From contig CM069432.1 in the NCBI GenBank assembly GCA_035610365.1, forward strand, positions 261,079,177-261,143,176: a DNA stretch of 64,000 nucleotides, written 5' to 3'. The notes under the pieces are model-generated. The model was not told the origin of the DNA and made no database searches. It saw only the letters and a list, made by a program, of their open reading frames with translations. The position numbers and the translations under genes were made by a program. The first letter of the stretch is position 1; each line of letters starts with the position of its first letter. Below, one piece after another: positions 44,034 through 54,969 of the stretch. The stretch comes from Aquatica leii (taxonomy: Eukaryota > Arthropoda > Insecta > Coleoptera > Lampyridae).

Positions 44034-45370
44034 TCAGCATAGTTGTTCACTAGTCACTTTTTCTTTTATAAAATAATGGCCCACATCTATATGTTTGGTA
44101 CGAGCTTGATAGGCACCATTCAACGCTAAATTTTGTGCACCCTGATTGTCCATATATAACAATATCGAATCGAAGCTAGCGCACAACTCTTGACTTAATC
44201 CACGAAGCCACAGAGCCTCTTGTGTTGCTGCCGACATAGCCATATATTCGGCTTCGGTTGATGAAAGGGCTACAGTGGGTTGTTTCGTGCTATTCCAGGA
44301 AATAGGCGAGCCGTTCTTAAAATAAATATAGGCCACTGACTGAACGTCGATCATCTTGGTCGCTGGCCCAATCAGCGTCACAATATCTTGTTATATCCGA
44401 CCCTGTAGTTTTCTTTCCACTAAACTCAAGGTTATAATCAATTGTTCCCTTTAAATATCTTAGGATACGTTTGACAGCAGCCCAATGCGCAGGTCCAGGG
44501 TTCTGATTGAAACGACTAACGCAACTCACTGCATAGCATATATCTGGTCGAGAAATTTGTGTGGCAAACAATAGACTTCCAACTGCCTCTTGATACGGAA
44601 TATCTTCCATCTTCTTCTTTTCTTCCAAAGTTACTGGAGACTGTTGTTTTGAAAGTTTTTCGCCTGCACACAATGGAGTATCCACAGGATTACAGTTACT
44701 CATGTTGAACCTGTTTAAAACCTGTTCTATATAAGAACGTTGATTGATCCAAATTTTCTTTTTGGATCTGTCTCTTGTTATTTTAAATCCGAGAATCGAA
44801 TTAGCTTTACCAATGTACTTCATTTTAAAATTGTTCATTAGTTGATTCTTTAAATTATTTTTGGCTGTTTGATTATCTGACAGTAAGATCATATCATCTA
44901 CGTATATTGCCAAAACTAGCTTAAGTTTTTCTGTAATTTTGTAATAAATACATGAATCTGTTTTTGATTGTTTGAGGCCAATTTTCTTGAGAAAAAAATC
45001 TAATTTTTGATTCCAGCAGCGGCTTGCTTGTTTCAATCCATATAAAGATTTTTTTAATTGACATACTTTATTGGTGTGACTGAACTGCTCTGGAGGAATC
45101 ATATAAATCTCTTCACTCAGATCACCTTGTAAAAAGGCTGTAACTGCATCTAGCTGGTCAATGTCAAGGTCATGTTCTGCAGCAAACGCAAGCAAATATC
45201 TTAACGAAGTGTATCGAATAACGGGAGAATACGTTTCTTCAAAATCGATACCCTTTCGCTGTTCACAACCTTTAATAACCAATCTTGCTTTATATTGAGA
45301 ATGACCTTTCATTTTGGTTTTAAATATCCATTTACATTTAAGTGCCTTTTTACCTGGTGGTAAATCAACT
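44034..45370 (-). pseudogene. pol: Copia 1 reverse transcriptase and RNase H
   Basis: Frame 45312-44317 starts within the RT: YKARLVIKGCEQRKGIDFEE, LDAVTAFLQGDLSEEIYM, CQLKKSLYGLKQASRCW, and the catalytic AIYVDDMILLS near 44900. RNase H begins YCDADWASDQDDRRSVSG. A frameshift near 44350 moves it to 44381-44034, with WNSTKQPTVALSSTEAEYMA and TKHIDVGHYFI. The N-terminal link to the integrase is cut by a TAA at 45378-45376. All family motifs are otherwise intact. Confidence 0.88.
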
Positions 45371-45375
45371 AGGTC

Positions 45376-46579
45376 TTATGTGCCGTTTTCTATGAGGGCA
45401 TCATATTCGTTATGCATCGCCTCGAGCCACAAAGTTCCATCCGAACGATTGAGAGTTTCCTCTACGGTAAGTGGATCTTCGTTAATTACTGCTGAATAGG
45501 TAACGAAGTCTTTTAATTTTTCAGGTACTTTTCTGGTACGTTGAGGTCTTAGACTAGGGGGAAATAATTCTTCTTGAAGTTCTGGTACCGTTACCGGAGG
45601 CACAAAATCGGGATCAACTTCTTCCTCTTGATCATTCATCTCTTCTTCTTCTTCTTCTGAAATATCTGGTTCAGCATATTCTTCAGAAGAACTTGAATCA
45701 GTTGCATTAGAATTCTCTTCTAAAATATATTCTTCCGCCAATGTAGTTTTCGGAAAATAGAAAAAATCATTCACATTTTGACTGCTATTTTTGTTTAACA
45801 ATACGGAACCTTTTTCATTTTCTATAAACTGGACGTCTCTGGATAGGAATACACAATTCTTCTCTGTATCGTACAGTCGATACGCCTTCGATTCTAAACT
45901 GTAACCTACGAAGATGCAAGGAGTTGCTTTGGCATCTAATTTTCTTCGTTTCTGAGCAGGAACATGTGAAAAAGCTTTGCATCCGAAAATTTTGGTATGC
46001 TTCACTGTTGGTTTTTTACCACTCCACAATTCTTCAGGAGTCCTTTTCACACACCTACTTGGTAAACGATTGAGTATATAGACTGATGTATACACTGCTT
46101 CAGCCCAAAATATATTCGGCAACCCTGCTTCAATTACTAAACAACGAGCTTTTTCCATAATTGAACGGTTGAGCCTCTCCGCTTTTCCATTTTGTTCAGA
46201 AACGTACGGTACTGACGTTTGATGTAGTATACCTGCAGTCTTAAATAGGTTTTCGATTTCTTTTCCATAGTATTCTCCACCATTGTCTGTTCAAAATGAT
46301 TTTATCTTCTCTTCTGTTTGTTTCTGCAAAATTTTTGAAAATCTTGAAATATTCGAACACTTGGTCTTTGCTTTTTAAGAAATAAACAAACGCCTGGTGG
46401 CTGTAGTCATCGAGAAAAGTAAGTACATAACGAGAACCAGATAGTGAATTTTCCTGCATCGGTCCGCAAAGGTCTGAATGTACCAACTCAAGTACTCTTG
46501 ACGATGATGATTCACTTGCTTTAAACGGTTGACGGTAACTTTTACCCATTACACAAACTTCACAAACAAAATTTGGCAA
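45376..46579 (-). pseudogene. Copia 1 integrase
   Basis: 46579-46241 carries CEVCVMGKSYRQPF (end of the zinc-finger region) and LELVHSDLCGPM with the first catalytic Asp. A frameshift follows in the segment with the second Asp (DNGGEY-type, read only in the shifted phase near 46280). The frame at 46158-45376 continues with AEAVYTSVYILNRLPSR, KIFGCKAFSHVPAQKRRKLD and VGYSLESKAYRLYD. An acidic Glu-rich linker (EEEEEEMNDQEEEVDPD) leads to the RT. Confidence 0.85.
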
Positions 46580-46620
46580 AAAAGTATAAGAAAAGTCAAT
46601 ACCATTAACAAGTCCATTCT

Positions 46621-47298
46621 TTAGCTTATTGAGACTGTCGAATTAACATGTGCCAATCGCCTGTGCCACAAATTACATTGTTTTTCAGAAGAAACACTTA
46701 GCATCGCTGAACCATAAGATGTGGTTGATGAGGTCTCTATTTTAAACAAATTATTATGAAGACTAGCACTTGCGATCAGTTGGCCTGATGAATTACGAAT
46801 CTTTGCACCAACAGAGTCAAAAAATACAGTGTTTCCTTTCTTGACAATTTGACTAACCGATAATAAATTGACATTCAACTCGGGAACAAAATATACATCA
46901 CTTACTTGAACTTGAGATGTATTCTTATCTACTTACAATGATAAGTTTACATTACCTACAGTGTCTGTAGACATTTCTTCATTATTGGCAGTAGTGATAG
47001 CTAGTTTGGTAGATTTTCTTTCATCCCGGAGAATATTTTGACTTGCTGTCATGTGTGCAGAACAACCAGAGTCCAAATACCATACCATATCATCTTTTTC
47101 ATACACAGTAAATGCGAAATATAAAGCGGAGTTTCCAGAACTGTTTTTTTTTGTCACAATTACTTGCAAAATGACCATATTTATTACACTGGTAACATCG
47201 AACACCTTTCGACTTTTTATAACGATTGTTTGAAAACTGTTTATTTTTACCTGAACCATTGGCACCATATAAGGCAACAGATTTCCTGCCAGTTTCAC
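46621..47298 (-). pseudogene. Copia 1 protease and integrase zinc finger
   Basis: The protease block WYLDSGCSAHMTASQNIL lies near 47080, with the D-S-G active site kept. Further on come NVNLLSVSQIVKKG and the HHCC start WHRRLAHVN (46660). A TAA at 46932-46930 breaks the frame. The upstream join to Gag is frameshifted at a T run around 47148. Confidence 0.85.
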
Positions 47299-47833
47299 TC
47301 GCGACCACAGAAATGTCTTGTAGGAGCTTGGTTTTTATAGAATCAGCAGTGACTGGAGTGTCAGAGCTTTCAATGTCCATTATCATCGGCTTGTAGCTGT
47401 CTGGTAAACCTGCTAAAAGTATAGTGCCTACCCACTCATCACTGACTTTTAACCCAATATTTGAGAGTTTATTTGCCGTTGTGATTATTTTATTCACAAA
47501 TTCTTCAACCGAACTACTGTTTTCAAGTGTAATAGTTATCAAAACTCGCAAAAGTCTTACACGCCTTGTTAAGCCTGTGTCTTCAAAAGCACTTGCTAAG
47601 TTATCCCATGCGTTTTTAGCAGATTTTGCTGACTGTACATGCATGTAATTCAAGGGATCAACTAATAAAATTATCTTAGACCGTGCTTTTATTATTTTTT
47701 TTGTATCTGTTTCAGTACCCAACACAGCATCCCATAGTTCCTCATGTTCAAGATATGTTTGAACGACGAACTTCCAAGTATCGTAGTTTTCGCGACCTTT
47801 TAGTTTTTCAATCGTAGGCAGCTGATAACCCGA
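47110..47833 (-). pseudogene. gag: Copia 1 Gag
   Basis: It begins MSGYQLPTIEKLKGRENYDT, with the start chosen at the ATG matching other copia Gags (the open frame runs 8 codons further upstream). It contains the UBN2-type capsid region (WDNLASAFEDTGLTRRVRLL, VGTILLAGLPDSYKPMIM) and a CCHC knuckle, CYQCNKYGHFASNC. The frame runs out just after the knuckle, at a homopolymer. Confidence 0.88.
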
Positions 47834-47902
47834 CATCTTTCTGATTCGAAAAAAAAACACACTTAAAACACGACTTAAGAATTACTCCGCATTTAGCGTA
47901 GG

Positions 47903-47917
47903 CCTGTGCCCATAACT
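47903..47917 (-). promoter_or_regulatory. Copia 1 primer binding site, tRNA-iMet half type
   Basis: Read on the minus strand it is AGTTATGGGCACAGG, next to the 5' LTR. Insect copia elements prime from the anticodon-side half of initiator tRNA-Met (complement GGTTATGGGCCCAG). Two mismatches are present here. Confidence 0.65.
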
Positions 47918-48108
47918 TGTTGTTTATAAGATGTTGTAGGCAATATCAATGGTAATATTTAACATGGTTTTATTAGCTGAGATTACAAAAGAAAAACACA
48001 CCGCAATACGCGGGAACTTAAACTTAGGTTAACTTGTTTCTTAGTGGCTAAAGTCCCTAAACTAAAAAATATACAGGGCTCGTTTACACTTTCAAATTCA
48101 TTACAACA
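47918..48108 (-). repeat. 5' LTR of copia 1
   Basis: 191 bp with TGTTGT...ACAACA ends. The sequence beyond it is a BEL/Pao integrase remnant, unlike the mariner TIR next to the other LTR. Confidence 0.92.
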
Positions 48109-48149
48109 TTTTGTATTCGCGTGGCGTGAATTAGATATTGCATTTTGGA

Positions 48150-48335
48150 ACTCGAATTTCAGGTAGCTACCGAGATTGCTAAACTTCTAGCGAATAATCA
48201 AATGACTCCCTACTTTGGCGGCCTTTGGGAAGCTGGTGTGAAAAGTGTCAAAGGTCATTTAAAACATATTATAAGACAGACATTCCACTCTTTTAGCTCA
48301 AATTGAACTTTGTGTAAATTTTCGCCTTCTTTCTT
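48150..48335 (+). pseudogene. BEL/Pao integrase fragment
   Basis: The plus strand reads TEIAKLLANNQMTPYFGGLW and then EAGVKSVKGHLKHIIRQTFHS. This corresponds to the BEL integrase block 'PPxxPHFGGLWEAxVKSxKxHLxR', which contains the third catalytic residue (Glu in WEA). A frameshift is followed by ELCVNFRL (family 'IExxLNSRPL'). Confidence 0.65.
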
Positions 48336-48339
48336 TAGT

Positions 48340-48978
48340 TAATACTCCAATTGATTTATTATTCTGTCATAAATGTTTTTTCGATTATTTTTTTCTCTCG
48401 CTTTATACGTCATCCAACTGTTACTCAATTTTTTTCTTCGTTCTATATTTTTCTTCTTTGTTTTTTATTGTGTCTATAATCGTTTTCTTTTGTTAGGGTT
48501 TTAATTTTTCTACAGAACCAGGAAATGTAATTTTGTTTATTATTTTACTTAGTGTTTCTTCTTTTTTAGTCTTAATGTTTGCTGTTTGCTACTGCAGGAT
48601 GCATATGTGTGAGAGCGAACTTCGATTCAACGTCTGACGGGAGCCGAGGAATTGATTATTTGCAAACAAAATTATTCAGTTTCTGGTAAACCTAATATCG
48701 ATTTCATTTTCCAATTAAATAACCCCGAATTGTTTAAAACTATTTTAAAATATACAAATAGACGATTGTTTATTATGACAGAATCATTAACGTCAAGTCG
48801 AATTTTCCATGTAACTTCGAGATTAAGATCCTTGAATGTATTCAGCTTTGTAAATGAAATATTCAACATAATTTGTTTTATGTTAATACTAAAATTTGAT
48901 GAGTTAATCGTTGTTCGAATTTAAAATGTATGATGTTTTCCTTGAAGTTTTAAACCTTATATTGCGTGCTGTACACAG
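48340..48978. other. No recognisable gene
   Basis: T-rich on the plus strand, then mixed sequence. It could be intron upstream of the exon candidate at 48979; nothing else is supported. Confidence 0.4.
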
Positions 48979-49084
48979 TCGCTTCATCGCACAAAGTGAT
49001 GATGAAGTTGAAGAGAGTAATACTTTGGAAAATATAAACAGAAAGCGCTCCCTGTGGCCGCATTTCAGCGGTTACCATCTAAAA
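48979..49084 (+). CDS. Candidate host exon, 106 nt
   Basis: Preceded by GTGCTGTACACAG (acceptor) and followed by GTAAAT (donor). The frame that stays open reads RFIAQSDDEVEESNTLENIN, then RKRSLWPHFSGYHLK. The exon needs two nt from the previous exon and ends in phase 0. The composition (acidic Ser-rich, then a basic RKR, then aromatic) looks like coding sequence rather than intron. The RKR could be a prohormone cleavage site, but no peptide family was recognised. Confidence 0.4.
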
Positions 49085-49508
49085 GTAAATATAGAACTGA
49101 CTGAAATACTTGGTACAGCGTCCGTTTGATGTGATTATAACCTTTCATTTGAAACATATTTTATTCTTTGATGTTTTATTTTGACTTTTATTTATTATTT
49201 TACACCTTTAAAAGCAAAATTATTTACGTGGAAAACATTTAAGAAAATATATAGACGCGTAGCTACTTTAAACTAAAGTTTCCTCTTCTCATTTCTCTAA
49301 AATCTTATCAGGTTATTCTTGCATGACATTGGTTTTCCAATTCTTCCCTAGAAGCGTCTTTTACGTCGACATGTTCAGAACCCTATCTCGAAATACGTTT
49401 CTCATTTTCACTTTTACCGTGAAATTATTCTATACATATGTGAACGATGTTCAAATTGATTTTTTTAATTTGAAATATTTTTTTTTAATTTGTTTTTTTT
49501 TGTTTCAG

Positions 49509-49538
49509 GTAAGTGCGCACCGCGTTAGTCGAAAAGAC
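49509..49538 (+). CDS. Candidate 30-nt microexon
   Basis: A long pyrimidine tract ending TTTGTTTCAG is followed by 30 nt and then a perfect GTAAGT donor. Starting in phase 0, as the exon at 48979-49084 requires, it reads VSAHRVSRKD with no stop and ends in phase 0. The 30-nt unit itself starts with GTAAGT, so the acceptor might instead face a competing donor. Confidence 0.35.
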
Positions 49539-49539
49539 G

Positions 49540-50850
49540 TAAGTAGTATCTAATTTGTTTTTGTTTTATGATTAAAAAGTCTACTAAAATGAACCAAGAA
49601 ATGAGTTCTTATGTATTGATTTTCTTTTGTGTGAAAGCGTTTTATGGCGCTTTTTAAAACTTACTTTGAATGTTAATGTCGATGTAATTTTAAGATTTTT
49701 TCGAAGTCGCTCATTATCATTAAAGTCACACTTATTACACTTTGTAATTAAACATTTTTCATTTCGCGAATAACTTGAAAAGGAAAGTAGAGCAAGATAA
49801 CGAGCTTTTGGAAAAATAACGGATACCAGAGATATTTTCTTGTATAAGTAATTTATTTGTTTTCCACTGGTTTCCACCGTATTAGATATTTCCAATACAC
49901 AAAATTTTTTTAATACGAGGAGTAATAAATTTAACTCCCTGCGTTAAACGATAATGGTGAATATTATTGGAGAAACTTTTCGAAAATATGAGGTGAATTT
50001 TTGCGAATGTAAATTTGAATTTTTTGAATGTTTACGTTTTCAGTTTAAAAATTTTACGTTTAACATTTATGTGTTCGGGGTTGAAAATTATTCGTTTATT
50101 TACAACTTATGAACTTCATTACTTAACTTACATATAAAAATTCAAGTGCGTGTAATCCTCACGCACGATTGAAGTAAAACTTCTCTGTGGTTTGTGATAT
50201 TACTGAAAAAAATAAACTTAAATTAAAATAAATAACATTTCATTTACCTTTTATTAGTTGATAAAAAAATAAAATGTTCCTGAGATTCTCTTATTTTAAG
50301 TTAGAAAATGTAAGGCAACCCAAAAGACTAATACGCGAATGTAAAGCTGGTTGCATAAGCTGTAGTTACAAAATGTTTTCGTATAGCCTATGAACAATCT
50401 TGATCACTGTACGAATATATCGTTTTAATTTAATCATTAATCACATTTTTTTAACAAATCTTGTAATATAAATTTTACAATTTCAGTACAATATCCAACA
50501 CATTGTATTTATTTCTTATTTTTTAAATGACACAATATCACCGAGGTCAATAATTAATTAATCACCGTTACCTAAAGATTCACGTTCTTCAGTTTCCCTC
50601 ATCTGAATCACCGTTATTCGCTGTAAACGTCTAACTTTCTGCAACCTTATGAACTAAATCACATTTTTTCACAATGATGTAACACTTGATTACACCGCTT
50701 AGTTTTTTAAATTAGAAAATGCATTTCAAACTAGCTTTTTAATATCAATACTTCGTTGTGCGATATTATTCAATGCAACTTTTTTTGTGAGATTACATAC
50801 ATTGAATTAAATTTACATGTATTACAGCATTTTAAGTTTTAAAAACTCAC
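49540..50850. other. No recognisable gene
   Basis: AT-rich and probably intronic if the exon candidates are real. The open frame at 49584-49895 (minus) has no domain. Confidence 0.4.
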
Positions 50851-50995
50851 TGTTTCAGCAGCAGGAAGTTCAGAATCGTTTTTAATTGGATATATCCATG
50901 CCAAAACTACTTGTTATTTATCGAATAAATCAATCAAATTACGAATAATGTTTCGTGCTTCAGAATGAACAATTTTTTGCTTTTTGCTTTCCATG
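50850..50995 (-). pseudogene. Transposase N-terminal exon scrap
   Basis: The minus strand starts ATG at 50995: MESKKQKIVHSEARNIIRNL, then IDLFDK, a stop, and KNDSELPAAETVS. The 'K-x-x-x-H-S-x-A-R-x-hydrophobic-hydrophobic' opening resembles the first exon of insect mariner-related transposase genes. The rest of the gene is not seen. Confidence 0.35.
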
Positions 50996-50999
50996 GATT

Positions 51000-51290
51000 A
51001 AAAATCTAATACAAAAAGTTACTTTATTTAATTGTTACTGGTTTTGTACTATAGATACTTTGTGTTGTAAACTAAATAGAAACATTTAACCTAAAAATAT
51101 TTACCAAATGTAATAAAGCTGAATTGAAACAAGACAAAAATTCAAATATAAAAGCAAAATTAATATGAAAAGCCAAAATAACGTAAATGAAAACCAAAAT
51201 CTCAACAAAATAGATGAAACTTTAACATATCATGTATCGCGATTGGTAGCTCAGTAGTTACTGTTTTTAAATAGCAAAAACCACGTGAGC
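51000..51290. other. Spacer at the 3' break of copia 2
   Basis: AT-rich. A short text ATTGGTAGCTCAGTAG at 51242-51257 resembles a tRNA A box but has no partner B box or cloverleaf. There is no LTR here, although the copia 2 coding region stops at about 51290. Confidence 0.4.
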
Positions 51291-53332
51291 TGTAACGTGA
51301 ACATTACTTCCGCCAGAAAAAAATTTATCTGATTTCCCCAATTAGCGTCACTAAACCTTAAAATTTCATCGTTACAGTTATTAAATTCTAACTCAAAGTT
51401 CCTAGTACCATTTAAATACCTAAAGATTCTTTTTACTGCGGCCCAATGACACTTCTTCGGATTATTATTGAACTGACTAACACAATTTACTCCATACGCT
51501 ATATCTGGTCTAGAAATTTGAGAAAGGTACAATAAACTACCAACAGCTTGCTGGTATGGCACTGAATCACTGCATGCTTCTTCAATTTCGCTTTCATTCA
51601 ACTTTGCACAAGTTTCCATCGGTGTGGGAACGGGTTTGGAATCTGCCATTTTAAATTTCTCGAGAAGTTTTGTCGATTGGTCGATCCATAATTTGCCATT
51701 TTACCAGTCTCCGAAAATTTTTATACCTAAACAACTTGTAACTTGACCTAGATCCTTCATTTGGAATTCTGATTCTAATTTCTTTTGAATATTATTCATG
51801 GCATAAGGTTCATTTGTGAATAGCAAAAGATCGTCAACATAAATGGCGATAATAGTCGTATTTCCATTTGAACAATTGTAAAAAATACATGGGTCCGCTT
51901 TTGATTGTTTCAGCCCTATTTCTGAGAGAACTTGGTTTACCCGCTTATTCCAGCATCGTCCACTTTGTTTTAATCCATACATTGCCCTTTTTAATCGCCA
52001 AACTTGGTCTGGATGTTCCTTCTCGATTTCTTCAGGAGGTTGAACGTAGATTTCTTCTTTAAGAAAACTATGGAGGTACGTTGTTTTGACGTCCATATGT
52101 TTAATGCCTAAATTTTTCTTGACAGCTAAAGCAAACAAAAATTTTAATGAGGAATATTTTATAACTGGAGTAAATGTATCTTCGAAATCTATCGCGGCTC
52201 TTTGGCTACATCCCTTAACCACTAGTCTAGGTTTGTAATATGAAGCTTTGCCGTCTTCGTTTTTTACTTTGTACATCCATTTTGTCTTCAGTGCATTTTT
52301 GTCCTGGGGGACTATGGTCCATTCAAAAGTTTCGTTTTTGCTGAAAGAGGTCAACTCCTCATTCATTGCATTTTTCCATTCTAACGCATATGGGCTATTT
52401 AGTGTTTCCTGTCGGTCTTCTCCAATGGTTTCAGTTTCTGTTTCGTAGCTGAACTCTAGAAAGTCGTCTACAGGTAAAATTAAATGTTTATCACTTGTCT
52501 CAGGCATAACATTGGTACTATATGAAGTGACTTCAATTTCGGAAGGTGTTGTTACATTTGTAATCATTTTTTCTTCTAAGAATACAACATCTCTACTAAT
52601 TGTAACCCTTTTTGTAACTGGCTTAATTAATTTGTAACCTTTAGTATTGTCGCAGTATCCAATATATAAAAGTTTTTCTGCTCGGGGATCCCATTTCTTT
52701 CTTTTTTCAGCTGGTATTTGAGCCATAACTTCACATCCAAATATCCTTAAGTGCTTTAAATTTGGTTTTCTTGAATGCCATGCTTCATATGGTGTTTTAC
52801 TACACAATGCTTTGGTTGGACTCCTGTTGTTTAAGTAAACCGCTGTTGATACTGCCTCGGCCCAATAAGCTTTTGGTAAATCTGCATCTTGAAGGATACA
52901 CCGTTCTTTTTCGACTATTTTGCGATTCGCACGCTCAGCCACTCCATTTTGCTGGGGAGGATATCGAACAGTTTGTTGGTGTCTGATGTCTTTTGATTTC
53001 ATTATAGAAGCCATTAATGTGTTCGTGTACTCGGTACCATTATCTGATCGCATTGTTTTAATTTTTTTTCCTGTTTGGGTTTCTACAAGACTAAGAAACC
53101 CTTTGAAAATTTCGTACACCTCGTCTTTCGTTTTTAAAAAATACACAAATGTGCATCTTGTACAGTCATCGATAAATGTTAAAAAATATCTACTTCCTCC
53201 TATGGAATTTGTTTCCATTGGTCCACATAAGTCCGAGTGTACTAATTCTAGAGGTTCTTTTGCTCTAAATTTACTTGATTTGAAGGGTAGACGAGCTAGT
53301 TTACTAACTATGCATATCGCAACGATTATCAC
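51251..53332 (-). pseudogene. pol: Copia 2 integrase, reverse transcriptase and partial RNase H
   Basis: A 543-codon open stretch (53332-51701). Integrase: LELVHSDLCGPMETNSIGG, TMRSDNGTEYTN and QQNGVAERANRKI carry the D-D-E residues. Next come IFGCEVMAQIPAEKRKKWDP and the RT blocks YKPRLVVKGCSQRAAIDFED, MYGLKQSGRCWN and AIYVDDLLLFT. A TAA at 51700-51698 is followed in frame by KPVPTPMET, SLLYLSQISRPDIAYGVNCV and YLNGTRNFELEF. RNase H stops after RFSDANWG, where a deletion joins unrelated sequence. The RT core itself is intact. Confidence 0.88.
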
Positions 53333-54201
53333 TTACTTGTAGTTCGTCGATACTATCGACCATTGTTTTCAACTTCGTCAAACTTTTTCGGTTGAGATGT
53401 CTTAATCTACGATGCCAGATATTCTGTTTTCTGGTTATCATAAATGCTCGTTGTGTAGTATCAGATCCTAAGGTATCGAATTCATATATCCCATTCCTTT
53501 GTGTCGCACAAGCTATGGTTTCACCATATGGGTTAATGACCTTTCCTTCGCTAGAATTAAAAACAACTGTATTTCTCTTACTTGTGGCTTGTTCACTTTT
53601 ATTGAGATTCCTGCTGTAAAGAGCAGCGTTGGCGCTTTTTTGGTTATGTTTTAACTTTACGTCTTGCAAAAACTTTATTTTGATTGCGTCGCCCATGATA
53701 GGAACGCTAGAACTTTCCAACCCCATGATCATGGGCTTAAATTCCTCTGGAAGTCCTGCCAGCAACAATGTACCAATCCATTCGTCCGAAATCTCAAATT
53801 TTATTTCTCGCAGACACTGTGCTGTGGAGATGATTTTGTTTACGTACTCCTTAATGGCACTACATACAAACTTTTAGGCGGGTTAAAATTAACTGCCTCA
53901 ATAATCCTACCTTTCGGGTGAGCCCTGAATCTTCGAATAATCTCTGGATGTTTTCCCACGCTTCTTTTGCTGTTTCGCATTTTTCTATGTGGTGGATTAA
54001 GTTCGTTTCTATTAATAAGGAAATTTTTGACAAAGCTTTTCTGATTTTATCTGCGAATTCTGATGCTACGGTGCCGGTCACTACATCCCATTGGTCATCT
54101 AATTGCAATAATGCTTTTACGTGAAATTTCCAGGACACATAATTTTCGCGGCCTTTGAGTTTTTCTCTAACGACGCCATCTTGATTGACAATAATTAGCA
54201 A
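53304..54201 (-). pseudogene. gag: Copia 2 Gag joined to the integrase zinc finger
   Basis: 54201-53860 reads KLKGRENYVSWKFHVKALL, AKEAWENIQRLFEDSGLTRK. A shifted frame (53768-53304) continues MLLAGLPEEFKPMIM and, without any CCHC knuckle or protease, runs into NTVVFNSSEGKVINPYGETI and WHRRLRHLNRKSL, the integrase zinc-finger start. About 150-200 residues of the family pattern are therefore deleted. Confidence 0.8.
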
Positions 54202-54265
54202 TCAGTTGATTCAGCTTTCGTTGCACTTTCAGACTTTCTCTCACTAAATAATCACTCAGCGTCGC

Positions 54266-54280
54266 TCTGGGCCCATAACC
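54266..54280 (-). promoter_or_regulatory. Copia 2 primer binding site, tRNA-iMet half type
   Basis: The minus strand reads GGTTATGGGCCCAG, the full complement of the tRNA-iMet anticodon-side segment used by insect copia elements. It lies two bases inside the LTR. Confidence 0.78.
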
Positions 54281-54282
54281 TT

Positions 54283-54466
54283 TGTTAGAGGATATGAAGT
54301 GATTAAAACAAGTCAAACTGTATTATAAATTGAACATAGAAGAAAGTACATTCGTTACATTGAGTATGCGGCGTACATGTTGCACACTCTGCTGTTAACA
54401 TCATTGACTGCATTATCGACGGCGGGTAACCATTTACAAAATAGAGATATAGGGTATTTCGTAACA
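54283..54466 (-). repeat. 5' LTR of copia 2
   Basis: 184 bp bounded by TGTTA and TAACA, an inverted pair as expected. The outer end is inferred from this symmetry because no second LTR is available for comparison. Confidence 0.6.
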
Positions 54467-54934
54467 ATAATTCACATTTCCAACAGTTATTAATTGAGAT
54501 GTTGTATTTTTTTGGGTATACTATTTGCTTATTTATTAAGAGGGATGCTTCTATTGTCGTATAATTGATTGATCTTTGAACTTTGTGTTCGTTGGTTTTT
54601 TATTTCAATTTTTGTTTGATTGTTGGGTTTTTTAACTTCTTTTGAGAAGGTTTGTTACATTTCATTATTTATATTTTTCTATAACTAATAATTCGAATTA
54701 AAATAAACGCCATCACTGTTTGCGGACTCCACTGTTTGTAAAATGCGTAATCGTAATTGGCATTTACGGGAGGGAAGCGCCAATGAAACGAATTTTTGAA
54801 CGTTTGATTTTGTCAAGGCGCTATCCCCTACATTGTACGTAATTCTGCTTCCTACTTGGTTTTCATTGTCGGTTGTTTATATTATGCTGTTGACAATGTG
54901 CCGTTAAAGAATTGGTCACTGTACTAGCAGGATT

Positions 54935-54965
54935 ATGCGATTTTTTATTGCTTTGGCGTTTACAG
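54935..54965 (+). CDS. Candidate first coding exon with signal peptide start
   Basis: ATG at 54935 opens MRFFIALAFT and reaches a good donor, ACAG|GTAAAA, after 31 nt. Short first exons carrying only the start of a signal peptide are usual in insect cuticle and other secreted-protein genes. No second exon was recognised downstream, so this is weak evidence. Confidence 0.25.
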
Positions 54966-54969
54966 GTAA

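Larger units (their letters stand above)
43734..48108 (-). mobile_element. Copia retrotransposon 1, two LTRs
   Basis: 4375 bp in minus orientation with 191-bp LTRs (TGTTGT...ACAACA) that differ at two adjacent bases. The primer site (47903-47917) resembles the internal tRNA-iMet half site used by copia, and a purine tract (AAATAGGGAGGG) abuts the 3' LTR. No target duplication is visible: ACCAA on the left, TTTTG on the right. Coding frames are broken at several points. Confidence 0.9.
51251..54466 (-). mobile_element. Copia retrotransposon 2, single LTR, 3' end lost
   Basis: A minus-strand copia element distinct from copia 1. It has a 5' LTR at 54283-54466, a primer site inside it, then Gag, integrase, RT and the start of RNase H. 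The coding region breaks off in RNase H at about 51300 and no 3' LTR follows. The zinc knuckle and protease are missing between Gag and the integrase. Confidence 0.85.

Noticed and set aside
51242..51257. tRNA-like A box (TTGGTAGCTCAGTAG)
   Set aside because: No B box (GGTTCGA-type), no acceptor stem and no cloverleaf within 100 bp.
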